A DNA stretch of 42,402 nt. It comes from an uncultured Prevotella sp. Lineage in GTDB: Bacteria > Bacteroidota > Bacteroidia > Bacteroidales > Bacteroidaceae. The notes below the pieces were generated by a model. The model was not told the DNA's origin. It did no database searches and saw nothing but the letters and a program-made list of their open reading frames with translations. How positions within the stretch are numbered: position 1 is the stretch's first letter; every line of letters begins with the position of its first letter. Shown one piece after another: positions 26,217 to 34,950 of the stretch. The stretch lies in NCBI GenBank assembly GCA_900315835.1, contig ONAR01000037.1, positions 1 to 42,402 of the forward strand. The letters are read 5' to 3'. The position numbers were made by a program, and so were the translations under genes.

Positions 26217-27592
26217 CTAAAACATACAAGCCACTCGAAGAGGAGGAAGAAAGCTATAAACTTTGCGAGCCCATAGAGGAATATAGAAAACGGACTATAC
26301 CAAGATATAGGGAATTAAGTCTCTTTGCGCCCGCCAAAGTCAAATCATCACCTGGAGATATTAAGGTGGTGGAACTTTTTGCAGGGGTTGGAGGATTTCG
26401 TATTGGCCTTGAACGAGCTTCAAAGCGTTACAAAACAATATGGAATAACCAATGGGAACCCTCAACGAAAAGACAGGATGCCTCCATTATCTATTGCCAC
26501 AGATTTGGAGTAGAGGGTCATAGTAATGAGGATATAGCAACAGTTCCCACATGCGAGATACCAGAATGTAATCTTCTTGTTGGGGGCTTTCCTTGTCAGG
26601 ATTACTCTGTGGCAACGACCTTGAAACGTTCAGGTGGTATAGAAGGAAAGAAAGGTGTACTCTGGTGGCAGATTTATCGAATACTGAAAGAGTACAAGAA
26701 TAAACCTGATTATCTTTTCTTTGAGAATGTTGACCGTTTGCTGAAATCACCAGCAAAACAACGTGGCCGCGATTTCGCCATTATTCTCGCATCTCTAAGC
26801 GACTTGGGGTATGCTGTTGAGTGGCGTGTCATAAATGCTGCAGATTATGGTATGCCCCAAAGAAGAAGACGTACTTATATTCTTGGGTACCTGAAAGACT
26901 CAAAGATTTACAACAAAATTGCCAATCCACTAGAATGGATTCTATCTGTTGGAACTGAAGCTAAGGCTTTTCCCGTAAAGACGGATGCAGGAGCAAAGCC
27001 AGCTCAGTTTGATATCAATGGGTCTATTTTGGATGTCTCTGATGGCTTCAACAACGGCAAGTCTCTATCTCCTTTTGAGAATGCAGGTATTATGATAGAC
27101 CGTAAAGTGACCACAATAGATACGGAGCCTGATTATCATGGTGCTGTTCTCACCTTGGGTGACATCCTTATAGATGAAAATGAAGTGCCAAAAGAATTTT
27201 TCATTTCAGAAGAAGAACTGCCGAAATGGGAATATCTCAAAGGTTCCAAGTCTGAAAAACGTGTGAACAAAACGACAGGTTATGAATATAATTATACCGA
27301 GGGCAGCATGGCTTTCCCTGATTACCTAGACCGTCCATCCCGCACTATTATAACAGGCGAAGGCGGCGGTAGTCCGTCACGTTTCAAGCATGTTGTTTGC
27401 ACGCCAAGCGGTCGCTATCGTAGGTTAACTCCCATGGAACTGGAGCGTTTGAACATGTTTCCCGACAACCACACACTTGGTGCCTCCGACCTTCGTCGTG
27501 CCTTTCTAATGGGCAACGCCCTGGTGACGGGTGTGGTGGAACGTATTGGTGTGGAGCTCATCGCTGAGGCGGAAGGTGGCAACGGCAATTGA
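26213..27592 (+). CDS. DNA cytosine-5 methyltransferase of the Sau3AI-like system
   Basis: C5-cytosine methyltransferase of 459 residues with motifs in canonical order: I VVELFAGVGGFRIGLE (about 52-67), IV GGFPCQDYS with catalytic Cys128, VI ENVDR (171-175), VIII QRRRRTYILGY (about 216-226), IX RPSRTIITGEGGG and X GNALVTGVVERIG. The target-recognition domain lies between VIII and IX. It starts by ATGA overlap with the endonuclease, so both are made from one mRNA. It should protect host GATC sites as GATm5C. A GATC site overlaps its own TGA stop. Confidence 0.92.
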   Translation: MTKTYKPLEEEEESYKLCEPIEEYRKRTIPRYRELSLFAPAKVKSSPGDIKVVELFAGVGGFRIGLERASKRYKTIWNNQWEPSTKRQDASIIYCHRFGVEGHSNEDIATVPTCEIPECNLLVGGFPCQDYSVATTLKRSGGIEGKKGVLWWQIYRILKEYKNKPDYLFFENVDRLLKSPAKQRGRDFAIILASLSDLGYAVEWRVINAADYGMPQRRRRTYILGYLKDSKIYNKIANPLEWILSVGTEAKAFPVKTDAGAKPAQFDINGSILDVSDGFNNGKSLSPFENAGIMIDRKVTTIDTEPDYHGAVLTLGDILIDENEVPKEFFISEEELPKWEYLKGSKSEKRVNKTTGYEYNYTEGSMAFPDYLDRPSRTIITGEGGGSPSRFKHVVCTPSGRYRRLTPMELERLNMFPDNHTLGASDLRRAFLMGNALVTGVVERIGVELIAEAEGGNGN

Positions 27593-27651
27593 TCATTTTT
27601 GATCACAAAAGCTAAACTATGATCTTTTGCCATTAAAGCAAAACTTTGATC
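27591..27651. promoter_or_regulatory. cluster of four GATC sites
   Basis: GATC occurs at 27591, 27601, 27621 and 27648, four times in 61 bp, in the short gap between the cytosine and adenine methyltransferases. The last site directly precedes the TAACTTTG box. Chance expectation is about one per 256 bp. This suggests a promoter that senses methylation or binding of the system's own enzymes. Confidence 0.6.
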
Positions 27652-27652
27652 G

Positions 27653-27660
27653 TAACTTTG
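27653..27660 (+). promoter_or_regulatory. -7 box of the adenine methyltransferase promoter
   Basis: TAACTTTG lies 9 nt before the ATG at 27670 and 1 nt after a GATC site. The very short distance implies a near-leaderless mRNA and places GATC in the promoter itself. Confidence 0.5.
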
Positions 27661-27669
27661 TGCCTCGAA

Positions 27670-28731
27670 ATGAAGTTCAGGGTTACGATAGAAGAAACCC
27701 TGGCTAAAGCCGTGGAGGTGGAAGCTAATACGCAGGACGATGCAGAATACATCGTCCGTCAGCTCTATCGCAATGAAGAAATCATTCTCAGCGGCGATGA
27801 ATATGTTTGTACTTCTTATCGTGTTGCTCCCCGTATTCCTTACTACAAATCTCCCAACCGCGACTTCACCCTCCTTCAGGGCGACTGCGTGGAAACGCTT
27901 TCGAGGTTCCAATTCGGCTTCTACATGGTGTTTGCCGACCCGCCTTATTTCCTCTCCGGTGGCGGCATCAGCTATCAGAGCGGGCACGTGGTGTGTGTAG
28001 ACAAGGGCGAATGGGACAAACCTAAGACGCCCGAGGAGATGGATGAGTTCAACTATCGTTGGATTAAGGCCTGTCGTGACCACATGAAGCCGGATGCCAC
28101 AATATGGATTTCGGGAACCTACCACAACATCTTCAGCGTGCAGCAACAGCTCATCAAGTTGGGTTTCAAGATTCTCAACGTCATCACATGGGCCAAGACC
28201 AATCCGCCACCCAACATCTCCTGCCGCTACTTCACCTATTCCACCGAGTTCATCATCTGGGCCCGCAAGTCGCTGAAGGTACCACATTACTATAACTACG
28301 ACCTCATGCGCCATCTCAACGGCGACAAGCAGATGACGGACGTGTGGCGTCTGCCCGCCATCGCCAAGTGGGAGAAGAGTTGCGGCAAGCACCCCACACA
28401 GAAGCCCTTAGCCCTGCTCGCCCGCATCATTCTGGCCAGCACGAAGCCCGGCGCATGGATTATCGACCCGTTCAGCGGATCGGGTACCACCGGCATCGCC
28501 GCCTCGCTCTTAGGCCGCCGTTACCTTGGCTTGGAGATAGAAAAGGAATATTTGCATATGAGCCGCGCCCGTCGTGAGGAGCTGGAATCTTCTGCTACAC
28601 GCCACGACTATCTCCATCGTTTAGAGAAGGCCGGGGTCGTCCCCATGCAGGATGACCTCTTCGCCCTCAAAGCCCCCGCCGACCGAGTTCGGGAGGAGGT
28701 GGACGATAGCTATGGGGTGCCATGGTTGTGA
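27670..28731 (+). CDS. DNA adenine methyltransferase with DpnD/PcfM-like N-terminal domain
   Basis: The ATG at 27670 gives 353 residues; an upstream TTG in frame (27646) lies before the promoter box and is rejected. Residues 1-50 (MKFRVTIEETLAKAVEVEAN and following) match the small DpnD/PcfM-like family. The rest is a beta-class N6-adenine methyltransferase: motif IV ADPPYFLSGGG (Asp90-Tyr93), a DpnA/HinfI-like GTYHNIF and NPPPNISCRYFT stretch, then motif I DPFSGSGTTGIAAS (about 266-279). It probably methylates adenine in GATC or a related site. Its base composition is less AT-rich than the two preceding genes, so it may have a separate origin. Confidence 0.88.
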   Translation: MKFRVTIEETLAKAVEVEANTQDDAEYIVRQLYRNEEIILSGDEYVCTSYRVAPRIPYYKSPNRDFTLLQGDCVETLSRFQFGFYMVFADPPYFLSGGGISYQSGHVVCVDKGEWDKPKTPEEMDEFNYRWIKACRDHMKPDATIWISGTYHNIFSVQQQLIKLGFKILNVITWAKTNPPPNISCRYFTYSTEFIIWARKSLKVPHYYNYDLMRHLNGDKQMTDVWRLPAIAKWEKSCGKHPTQKPLALLARIILASTKPGAWIIDPFSGSGTTGIAASLLGRRYLGLEIEKEYLHMSRARREELESSATRHDYLHRLEKAGVVPMQDDLFALKAPADRVREEVDDSYGVPWL

Positions 28732-29067
28732 ATAACGACATAGTCTATATAGTGAAACTAAAGAAAAATTGAATAAATGAGCCCTATTTACGATGACCAG
28801 GACTTGGCTACGGTGAGGGGCATAGGTACGTATAAGATTCACGATTAACTGCTATAGTATAGGCAGCAGGAAAGATTGGTAATTTTTCAACCACAAAGCC
28901 ATAGTTGACGCATGACCGCCTGCTGTGACTTTTTGGTTACTCTCAGCGGCAACACGCTGGCTGTTCTCAACGGCGATACGCTGGATAATCTCAGATATTC
29001 TCGGTTTTTCTTTGCCATTAGACGTTTTTATGTTATTTTTGCAGTCAAATCGTTTGACGAAATTAAC
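28732..29067. other. intergenic region with short imperfect repeats
   Basis: No convincing gene. A 23-codon frame at about 28777-28848 (MSPIYDDQDLATVRGIGTYK...) could be a remnant. At about 28940-28990 an imperfect 24- to 26-bp repeat occurs (CTCAGCGGCAACACGCTGG, then CTCAACGGCGATACGCTGG). The promoter of the next gene lies at its 3' end. Confidence 0.4.
29011..29041 (+). promoter_or_regulatory. promoter of the DUF5715 gene
   Basis: TTTG at 29011-29014, 19 nt, then TATTTTTG at 29034-29041: a full match to the Bacteroidota -33/-7 consensus, 26 nt before the ATG at 29068. Confidence 0.65.
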
Positions 29068-29880
29068 ATGAAGTTATCAAAACGCCGATATATCCTTATT
29101 TTCTTCATCGTTACGGCAGTGTTGGCCGTGATGCGACTACTCTTTCCCTCCATCGCCACAAGTCGCGACAAAGGTACAACGGAAGCCGTGAAATCAGCTG
29201 ACTACGAGGCCATCTCGTTCACCCCTATTGACCGCACGCCGGCTGCAAAGCCTGTGGGCGTAGACAGCGGAGCGATGGGTACGAAATTCTATCTCAGCGA
29301 CGGCAGTCTGCGCAAGAGCCGTATCTTCAGCGTACCCGGCTATGAGCGTTGCTTCCCCGACCAAAACGACGTGCAACTGGTGGCAGCGCAGCAATGGGGC
29401 GTGAAGCCGGTAGCCGACAGCGCCGAAGCCTCAAAGAGCAAGAAGTTGCTCGTCTATGTGGGTGCCAATCCCTATTTCTATGTCGACCGCCTGCGCAACA
29501 GCATTCCCTATCTCGTGCCCCGCGCTGCCGTTCTGTTGCAAGACATCGGCCGCAACTTTTACGACAGTCTGCAGGTGAAGGGCATTCCATTGCATAAAAT
29601 CATCGTAACGAGCATCATGCGGTCGAAGAAGGATGTGGCTGCCCTGCGCAAGAAAAACCGCAATGCAACGGAGAACAGCTGCCACCTCTACGGCACCACC
29701 TTCGACGTTTGCTACAACCGCTATAAGACCGTTCAGGCACCGGGCGAGCATCGCCGCGAGGTGCGCAACGACACGCTGAAATATGTGCTTGCCGAGGTGA
29801 TGCGCGACATGCGCGAGCGCAACCGCTGCTATATCAAATACGAGGTGCATCAAGGCTGTTGGCATATCACTGTTAGATAA
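29068..29880 (+). CDS. DUF5715 protein, M15/LAS peptidase-like
   Basis: A 270-residue protein with an N-terminal membrane anchor or signal segment (about 7-27). The C-terminal domain carries SCHLYGTTFDV (His206-x6-Asp213), the HxxxxxxD zinc-binding pattern of LAS (M15) peptidoglycan peptidases, and ends in CWHITVR with His266 as the third ligand. In active M15 enzymes this end reads ExWH; here the Glu position is Gly, so activity is uncertain. The start was chosen because a full promoter ends just upstream; the open frame extends to 28912. The OPT transporter follows after 19 bp. Confidence 0.8.
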   Translation: MKLSKRRYILIFFIVTAVLAVMRLLFPSIATSRDKGTTEAVKSADYEAISFTPIDRTPAAKPVGVDSGAMGTKFYLSDGSLRKSRIFSVPGYERCFPDQNDVQLVAAQQWGVKPVADSAEASKSKKLLVYVGANPYFYVDRLRNSIPYLVPRAAVLLQDIGRNFYDSLQVKGIPLHKIIVTSIMRSKKDVAALRKKNRNATENSCHLYGTTFDVCYNRYKTVQAPGEHRREVRNDTLKYVLAEVMRDMRERNRCYIKYEVHQGCWHITVR

Positions 29881-29899
29881 ACAAAAAACAAGACATACA

Positions 29900-31894
29900 A
29901 TGATTGAAAAAGAAAAAGAGGCAATGCAGTTGCCCGACAACGCGTTCCGCGAATTGAAACCGGGCGAGGAATATACGCCCATCATGCGACCCGACAAGGT
30001 CTATCCCGAAGTTAACGCCTGGTCGGTGACGTGGGGCATCATCATGGCGATGGTGTTCTCAGCCGCCGCAGCCTACCTTGGTCTGAAGGTCGGTCAGGTG
30101 TTTGAGGCCGCCATTCCCATTGCCATCATCGCCGTCGGCGTCTCCACTGCCACGAAGCGCAACAATGCGCTCGGCGAGAACGTCATTATCCAGAGCATCG
30201 GTGCCTGCTCGGGTGCTGTCGTTGCCGGCGCCATCTTCACCCTGCCCGCCATCTATATTCTCGAGGCGAAATATCCAGGTATGTCGGCATCGTTTGCCAA
30301 GATGTTCTTAGCATCGGCCTTAGGCGGCGTGTTGGGCATTCTGTTTCTCATCCCCTTCCGTAAGTATTTCGTCAGCGACATGCACGGCAAATATCCTTTC
30401 CCTGAGGCTACGGCCACCACGCAGGTGCTGGTCTCAGGTGCCAAGGGCGGTGATCAGGCCAAGCCGTTGCTCATCGCCGGTATCGTGGGCGGTCTCTACG
30501 ACTTCATCGTCTCCACCTTCGGTTGGTGGAATGAGAACTTCACCAGCCGCGTCATCGGACTCGGTGAGACGCTGGCCGACAAGGCTAAGCTCGTATTCAA
30601 GGTCAACACCGGCGCTGCCGTATTGGGTCTCGGCTATATTGTCGGACTGAAGTACGCACTCTATATCACCCTTGGTTCGCTTGTTGCCTGGTGGCTCATC
30701 GTTCCTGGCATGTCGCTCATCTTCCACGATCAGGTGCTCAACCTCTGGGATCCGACCATTACGGCAACGGTTGGTCAGATGTCGCCCGAAGAGATCTTCA
30801 AGGCTTATGCCCGCAGCATCGGCATCGGCGGCATTGCCATGGCCGGCATCATCGGTATTGTCAAGAGCTGGGGCATCATCAAGAGCGCTGTCGGTCTGGC
30901 TTCGCGTGAGTTGAAGGGCAAGGGCGGCGCCGATGTGAAGGTGAAGCGCACGCAGCGCGACATCTCGTTTAAGATTATCGCCATCGGTTCCATCGTGACC
31001 CTGATCATCACCTTCATCTTCTTCCTGACGGGTGTGATGGATGGCAACCTGCTTTTTGCCGTTGTCGGCATCCTGCTCGTCACCATCATCGCCTTCCTGT
31101 TCACCACTGTGGCCGCCAATGCCATCGCCATCGTCGGCACCAACCCCGTATCGGGTATGACGCTGATGACGCTTATCCTGGCTTCTGTCGTAATGGTGGC
31201 CGTGGGCTTGCGTGGTCCTGCCGGTATGGTAGCCGCCCTGATTATGGGTGGTGTGGTCTGCACGGCACTCTCCATGGCCGGCAGTTTCATCACCGACCTG
31301 AAGATTGGTTACTGGCTCGGTACGACGCCGGCCAAGCAGGAGACGTGGAAATTCCTCGGTACTATCGTCAGCGCCGCCACCGTGGTGGGCGTGATGATTG
31401 TGCTCAACAAGACCTACGGCTTCGCCAGCGGTAAGCTCGCAGCCCCGCAGGCTAACGCTATGGCGGCCGTCATTGACCCGCTGATGAACGGCGTGGGTGC
31501 ACCGTGGATTCTCTATGGCATCGGCGCTCTGATTGCCGTTGTTCTCGACCGCTGCCACATTCCCGCACTGGCATTCGCCCTCGGTATGTTCATTCCTTTG
31601 GAGTTGAACGTTCCCCTGGTGGTCGGCGGCGCCATCAACTGGTTTGTGACCACTCGCTCGAAAGACGCAGAGGTCAACAAGGCACGTGGTGAGAAAGGTA
31701 CGCTCATCGCCAGCGGATTCATTGCCGGTGGCGCGCTGATGGGTGTGGTATCGGCACTGCTAAAATTCGGCGGCATCGAACTCTCGGTGGCCGATCAGTG
31801 GTGGAGTAACCCAATGTCAGAGATGACCTCGCTCCTCGCCTACGTCTGTCTCATCTGCTATTTCATTAAGGCAACGAGGGTAAAGAAGAGTTAG
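29900..31894 (+). CDS. OPT-family oligopeptide transporter
   Basis: Polytopic membrane protein of 664 residues. The early block WSVTWGIIMAMVFSAAAAYL and GLKVGQVFEAAIPIAIIAVG, the KYPFPEAT stretch at about 160, and many glycine-rich hydrophobic segments are typical of prokaryotic OPT transporters, which import small peptides or metal-peptide complexes by proton symport. Its stop is immediately followed by a block of short inverted and direct repeats. Confidence 0.93.
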   Translation: MIEKEKEAMQLPDNAFRELKPGEEYTPIMRPDKVYPEVNAWSVTWGIIMAMVFSAAAAYLGLKVGQVFEAAIPIAIIAVGVSTATKRNNALGENVIIQSIGACSGAVVAGAIFTLPAIYILEAKYPGMSASFAKMFLASALGGVLGILFLIPFRKYFVSDMHGKYPFPEATATTQVLVSGAKGGDQAKPLLIAGIVGGLYDFIVSTFGWWNENFTSRVIGLGETLADKAKLVFKVNTGAAVLGLGYIVGLKYALYITLGSLVAWWLIVPGMSLIFHDQVLNLWDPTITATVGQMSPEEIFKAYARSIGIGGIAMAGIIGIVKSWGIIKSAVGLASRELKGKGGADVKVKRTQRDISFKIIAIGSIVTLIITFIFFLTGVMDGNLLFAVVGILLVTIIAFLFTTVAANAIAIVGTNPVSGMTLMTLILASVVMVAVGLRGPAGMVAALIMGGVVCTALSMAGSFITDLKIGYWLGTTPAKQETWKFLGTIVSAATVVGVMIVLNKTYGFASGKLAAPQANAMAAVIDPLMNGVGAPWILYGIGALIAVVLDRCHIPALAFALGMFIPLELNVPLVVGGAINWFVTTRSKDAEVNKARGEKGTLIASGFIAGGALMGVVSALLKFGGIELSVADQWWSNPMSEMTSLLAYVCLICYFIKATRVKKS

Positions 31895-32202
31895 GAAGTC
31901 CAGAAGTGAGATATAGGAAGTCCAGAAGTTCAGAAGTCCTGTCAAATGCAAGACTTCCGAATTTCGGGACTTTTCCATTTCGCATTCTTCCCTTTTTATT
32001 ATTGTAATGACTGGACTTCTGGACTTCCGGACTTCTGGACTTCTTAAATTTCTCCTCACTGTAATGACTGGACTTCTGGACTTCCGGACTTCTGGACTTC
32101 TTAAATTTCTCCTCACTGTAATGACTGGACTTCTGGGCTTCCGGACTTCTGGACTTATAAATTCTCCTCACTGTAATGACTGGACTTCTGGACTTCTTAA
32201 AT
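31895..32202. repeat. 57-bp tandem repeat array with nested GGACTTCTGGACTTC repeats
   Basis: Units start at 32004, 32061 and 32118 (57, 57 and 55 bp) and a partial unit at 32173-32202. Each begins GTAATGACTGGACTTC and ends CTCCTCACT, and holds several GGACTTC[CT] steps. Short inverted copies (AAGTCCAGAAGT) occur at about 31896-31945, so a transcript can fold. The last unit supplies the TAA stop (32197-32199) of the convergent helicase gene. Confidence 0.85.
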
Positions 32203-34944
32203 CTTAAAGTACCCCATCACTGGCTGCATGAAGCGGGAAAGCTTGCAGGGAGGGGCACCGGGGTTGGAGCCACTGGTGTGATAATAAACAAACAGTCGGC
32301 GGCGAGAGCGCGACATGGCGACGTAGAGCTTGCGTGCATCCTCGGCCATCATCTTCGCGTTGCCCTCATGGACGTAGATGGGAAAACGGTTGTCGGTCAC
32401 GTCAAACACCAATACATTGTCAAATTCCAGTCCTTTTGCCTTATGAATGGTCGAGACGACCAAACGGTCGGACATCGTCGACGAGCCACAAAGGTCCGAC
32501 TCGCGGAATGTACTGAGTTCAATGGCGTGATTGCAGAGCTGCTCATAGAGCGACGGCTCCATAACAGCGTCGATCACATCGTGCTGTAGGAAGCGGAAAA
32601 AATAGTCTATCTTATCAACGGGTTCAGCCAGATGATTGTCAATGAGGTATTGGTAGAACGATGTTAGCTCACTGACCAAAGCTGGGTGACTGTCGGTTGC
32701 TTCCTCTCTCGGCAGCCTTTCGTAGAGGCGTCCCCTACCCTGCTCGTAGATTTCCCCATAGACTTGGCGCAGGCGGTTCATGCGTTTCACCGTCTGCGGC
32801 TTCTCGAGATAAGTCTGCTGCCTTTCTACCATTGCCTTCCCTTGCTCGTAACAGAAGTTGACCAACTGCACCGTAGCGTTGACATCGTCGTCGGCCAGAT
32901 GGGAGTTCTCACCGCTCAACCCCAATTCGGCCAAGAGGCTCTTCAACTTAAACACCTTCAAATCGTAGCGGAGCAGGCGGATGAGCTGCAGCGAGTCGAG
33001 ACACTGTGGACAGCGCTGTTGCCAGTCCACCTCAGGCAGGTAACGGCGCAGGTTGAAGTCCATGATATGGTAGTCGTACGCCGCATTATGGGCCAGCAGG
33101 ACGCCACCTTCGGCGAAGTCAAGAAATTGCCTGATTGCTTCAGCATGCCCAACAATTGGTTGATGCTCACGCTCGGCGATGATAGGATTGACGATGTCGC
33201 CCAACATTTTCGGTATTGGACGGTCGGTCTCAATAAAGACCGAGAAGGAGCCCACGACCTTGCCTTGGTGCAGACGCTCAGCCGCAATCTGAATCACATC
33301 ATCCTCGAAGACGTTGAGCCCCGTGGTCTCAGTGTCGAAGACAATAATATCTTTATTGTTGTAAATATCTATGAAGCGTTGCAGTGTAGTCTTGCCGTCA
33401 TGACTAAAGGCGTCGGAAGGCAGGATGCCCATTCGGCGTAGCTCATTGACAAACTGCCGGCTTGTAGCTGCGGTACCGCAAACCTTCAGACCATACATCA
33501 GATTGGACCAGGCAATGAAGTTGTGTACATTATTCAGCACACCTACATGCGCTAAGAGCAACCGCACACTGGGCGTAGAAAAGATGTCGGTACCTGAGAC
33601 TTTGAAGTGGGCGATATGCTGTTGGGTCAGCACGTTGCTGATCTCGTCGGCGTCGCGGTTGGCGCTGACCACAATGGCAGTCGTCTCTTTAGGATGATCC
33701 TTCAATAGTTTGGCTGCCCGTTTGGTGACGCTTTTGTATTCCGACCAGATATTCTCGGTGCGGCATAAGCGCAACTCACATGGTTTATCAACTCCGGCTC
33801 CATCGGTAGTCGGCAACAACTGCGGATCGCTGTCAAGATTGCTCACGGCAAAGGTGTTGAGCATGCTCACCAACTGCTCCGGCGACCGGTGGTTGACGCC
33901 AAGATGGCGGATATTGCCTTTGCACTTTTCCTTCAACAGGTTGAGCGTCTCCATCTTCGCGCCCATAAACGAGAAGATGGCCTGCTGCTCATCACCGAAA
34001 TAGATGCTGCATGCATGCGCCTCAGGCCGGTGGTCGGTGAGGCTGTCGATGAGCGCCAACTGAAGGAAGTTCAGGTCCTGCACCTCATCCACCTGTATCC
34101 ATGAGTAGCGTTTGTAGTCGGGATTGCTCTGTAATGCGGTGTAAGCCAACTGCAACAGGTCTTCGAAGTCGATGAGGTTGTTCTGCCGTTTGTAGGCAGT
34201 ATAAGCGTGGGCATAGCGCCACTTCATCAAGCACTCCACGGCTTCATGCTGCAGCAACGGCGTGAACGGTGGTTGGCGCACGACGTCGAGATAGAATTCG
34301 GTGTGGTCGTAGATGTCCAGCATCAGCGCGGCATCGAACGGCCGGTGTTGTATCGCAGCAATACGCTTCATCATCGCCACATCCTCTGGGGTTACGCATT
34401 CCGGATGGATGCGCAGTGCCTTTGGTACGCCATGACGGATGTCGTACATGAGATGGGAAAAGAAGATGATTTGCTGGTAGGCGCGCTTGCGCTTGAAGTT
34501 GGTCGTGACCGTGGTCTCATCCTCATTGAGGTAGCGGGCAAGAATACTGTTGGCCGTATCGTCGTCGATGATGGCGGTAACAGCGGGCACAATGCCGTTT
34601 TCGAAAAGGAAACGGGCGCAGTATCGGTGTACGTTGCCGACAAACACGTCTTCCGCCTTGTCCTCGCCTATCCGCTCACCGACGCGCTCACGCATGCTGC
34701 GCGCAGCTCGGTTGGTGAAAGTAAGACAAAGCATATCCTCGCTCTTAACGCCATTGTTAAGGGCTACCGCAATGCGCTCGGCCAACGACTGCGTCTTTCC
34801 ACAGCCCGGAGGCGCAAGAACCAGATGCGATCCTTCGTTTAAATCGATAATCGCGCGCTGGCTTTCGTCAGGTGTCCAGTTGATTGTAGGGTTCAAGGCA
34901 AAAACAAAGCCTTCCACACGACACTGGTCATGCAGAAGGCTCAT
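32197..34944 (-). CDS. UvrD/PcrA-like helicase with inserted DnaQ-type exonuclease domain
   Basis: A 915-residue superfamily 1A helicase: Walker A APPGCGKT (44-51), TFTNRA motif Ia, DEVQD (286-290), GDEQQAIFSF (motif III region), and late motifs VSTIHKAKGLEFDNV and LYVAMSRSRRRLFVY. Between the helicase halves, at about 532-700, lies a DEDDh 3'-5' exonuclease: DTET (Asp537, Glu539), AHNAAYDYH (Asp624), and HLADDD (His682...Asp687). The ATG at 34944 follows the nagB stop by 6 bp; a TTG at 34950 is possible. A nuclease-helicase in one chain suggests DNA end processing or repair. The stop codon lies in a repeat. Confidence 0.88.
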   Translation of the reverse strand: MSLLHDQCRVEGFVFALNPTINWTPDESQRAIIDLNEGSHLVLAPPGCGKTQSLAERIAVALNNGVKSEDMLCLTFTNRAARSMRERVGERIGEDKAEDVFVGNVHRYCARFLFENGIVPAVTAIIDDDTANSILARYLNEDETTVTTNFKRKRAYQQIIFFSHLMYDIRHGVPKALRIHPECVTPEDVAMMKRIAAIQHRPFDAALMLDIYDHTEFYLDVVRQPPFTPLLQHEAVECLMKWRYAHAYTAYKRQNNLIDFEDLLQLAYTALQSNPDYKRYSWIQVDEVQDLNFLQLALIDSLTDHRPEAHACSIYFGDEQQAIFSFMGAKMETLNLLKEKCKGNIRHLGVNHRSPEQLVSMLNTFAVSNLDSDPQLLPTTDGAGVDKPCELRLCRTENIWSEYKSVTKRAAKLLKDHPKETTAIVVSANRDADEISNVLTQQHIAHFKVSGTDIFSTPSVRLLLAHVGVLNNVHNFIAWSNLMYGLKVCGTAATSRQFVNELRRMGILPSDAFSHDGKTTLQRFIDIYNNKDIIVFDTETTGLNVFEDDVIQIAAERLHQGKVVGSFSVFIETDRPIPKMLGDIVNPIIAEREHQPIVGHAEAIRQFLDFAEGGVLLAHNAAYDYHIMDFNLRRYLPEVDWQQRCPQCLDSLQLIRLLRYDLKVFKLKSLLAELGLSGENSHLADDDVNATVQLVNFCYEQGKAMVERQQTYLEKPQTVKRMNRLRQVYGEIYEQGRGRLYERLPREEATDSHPALVSELTSFYQYLIDNHLAEPVDKIDYFFRFLQHDVIDAVMEPSLYEQLCNHAIELSTFRESDLCGSSTMSDRLVVSTIHKAKGLEFDNVLVFDVTDNRFPIYVHEGNAKMMAEDARKLYVAMSRSRRRLFVYYHTSGSNPGAPPCKLSRFMQPVMGYFKI

Positions 34945-34950
34945 TATCAA

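Noticed and set aside
30434-31558. 374-codon minus-strand frame opposite the OPT transporter
   Set aside because: Composition is Asp/His/Gly-rich, typical of the reverse complement of a hydrophobic membrane protein gene; no motif.
32004-32202. CRISPR array
   Set aside because: Units are contiguous tandem copies without distinct spacers, and no cas genes are present.
31866-32207. Short ORFs on both strands within the 57-bp repeat array
   Set aside because: They translate the repeat itself (RSPEVQKSS-type repeats) and arise because 57 is a multiple of three.
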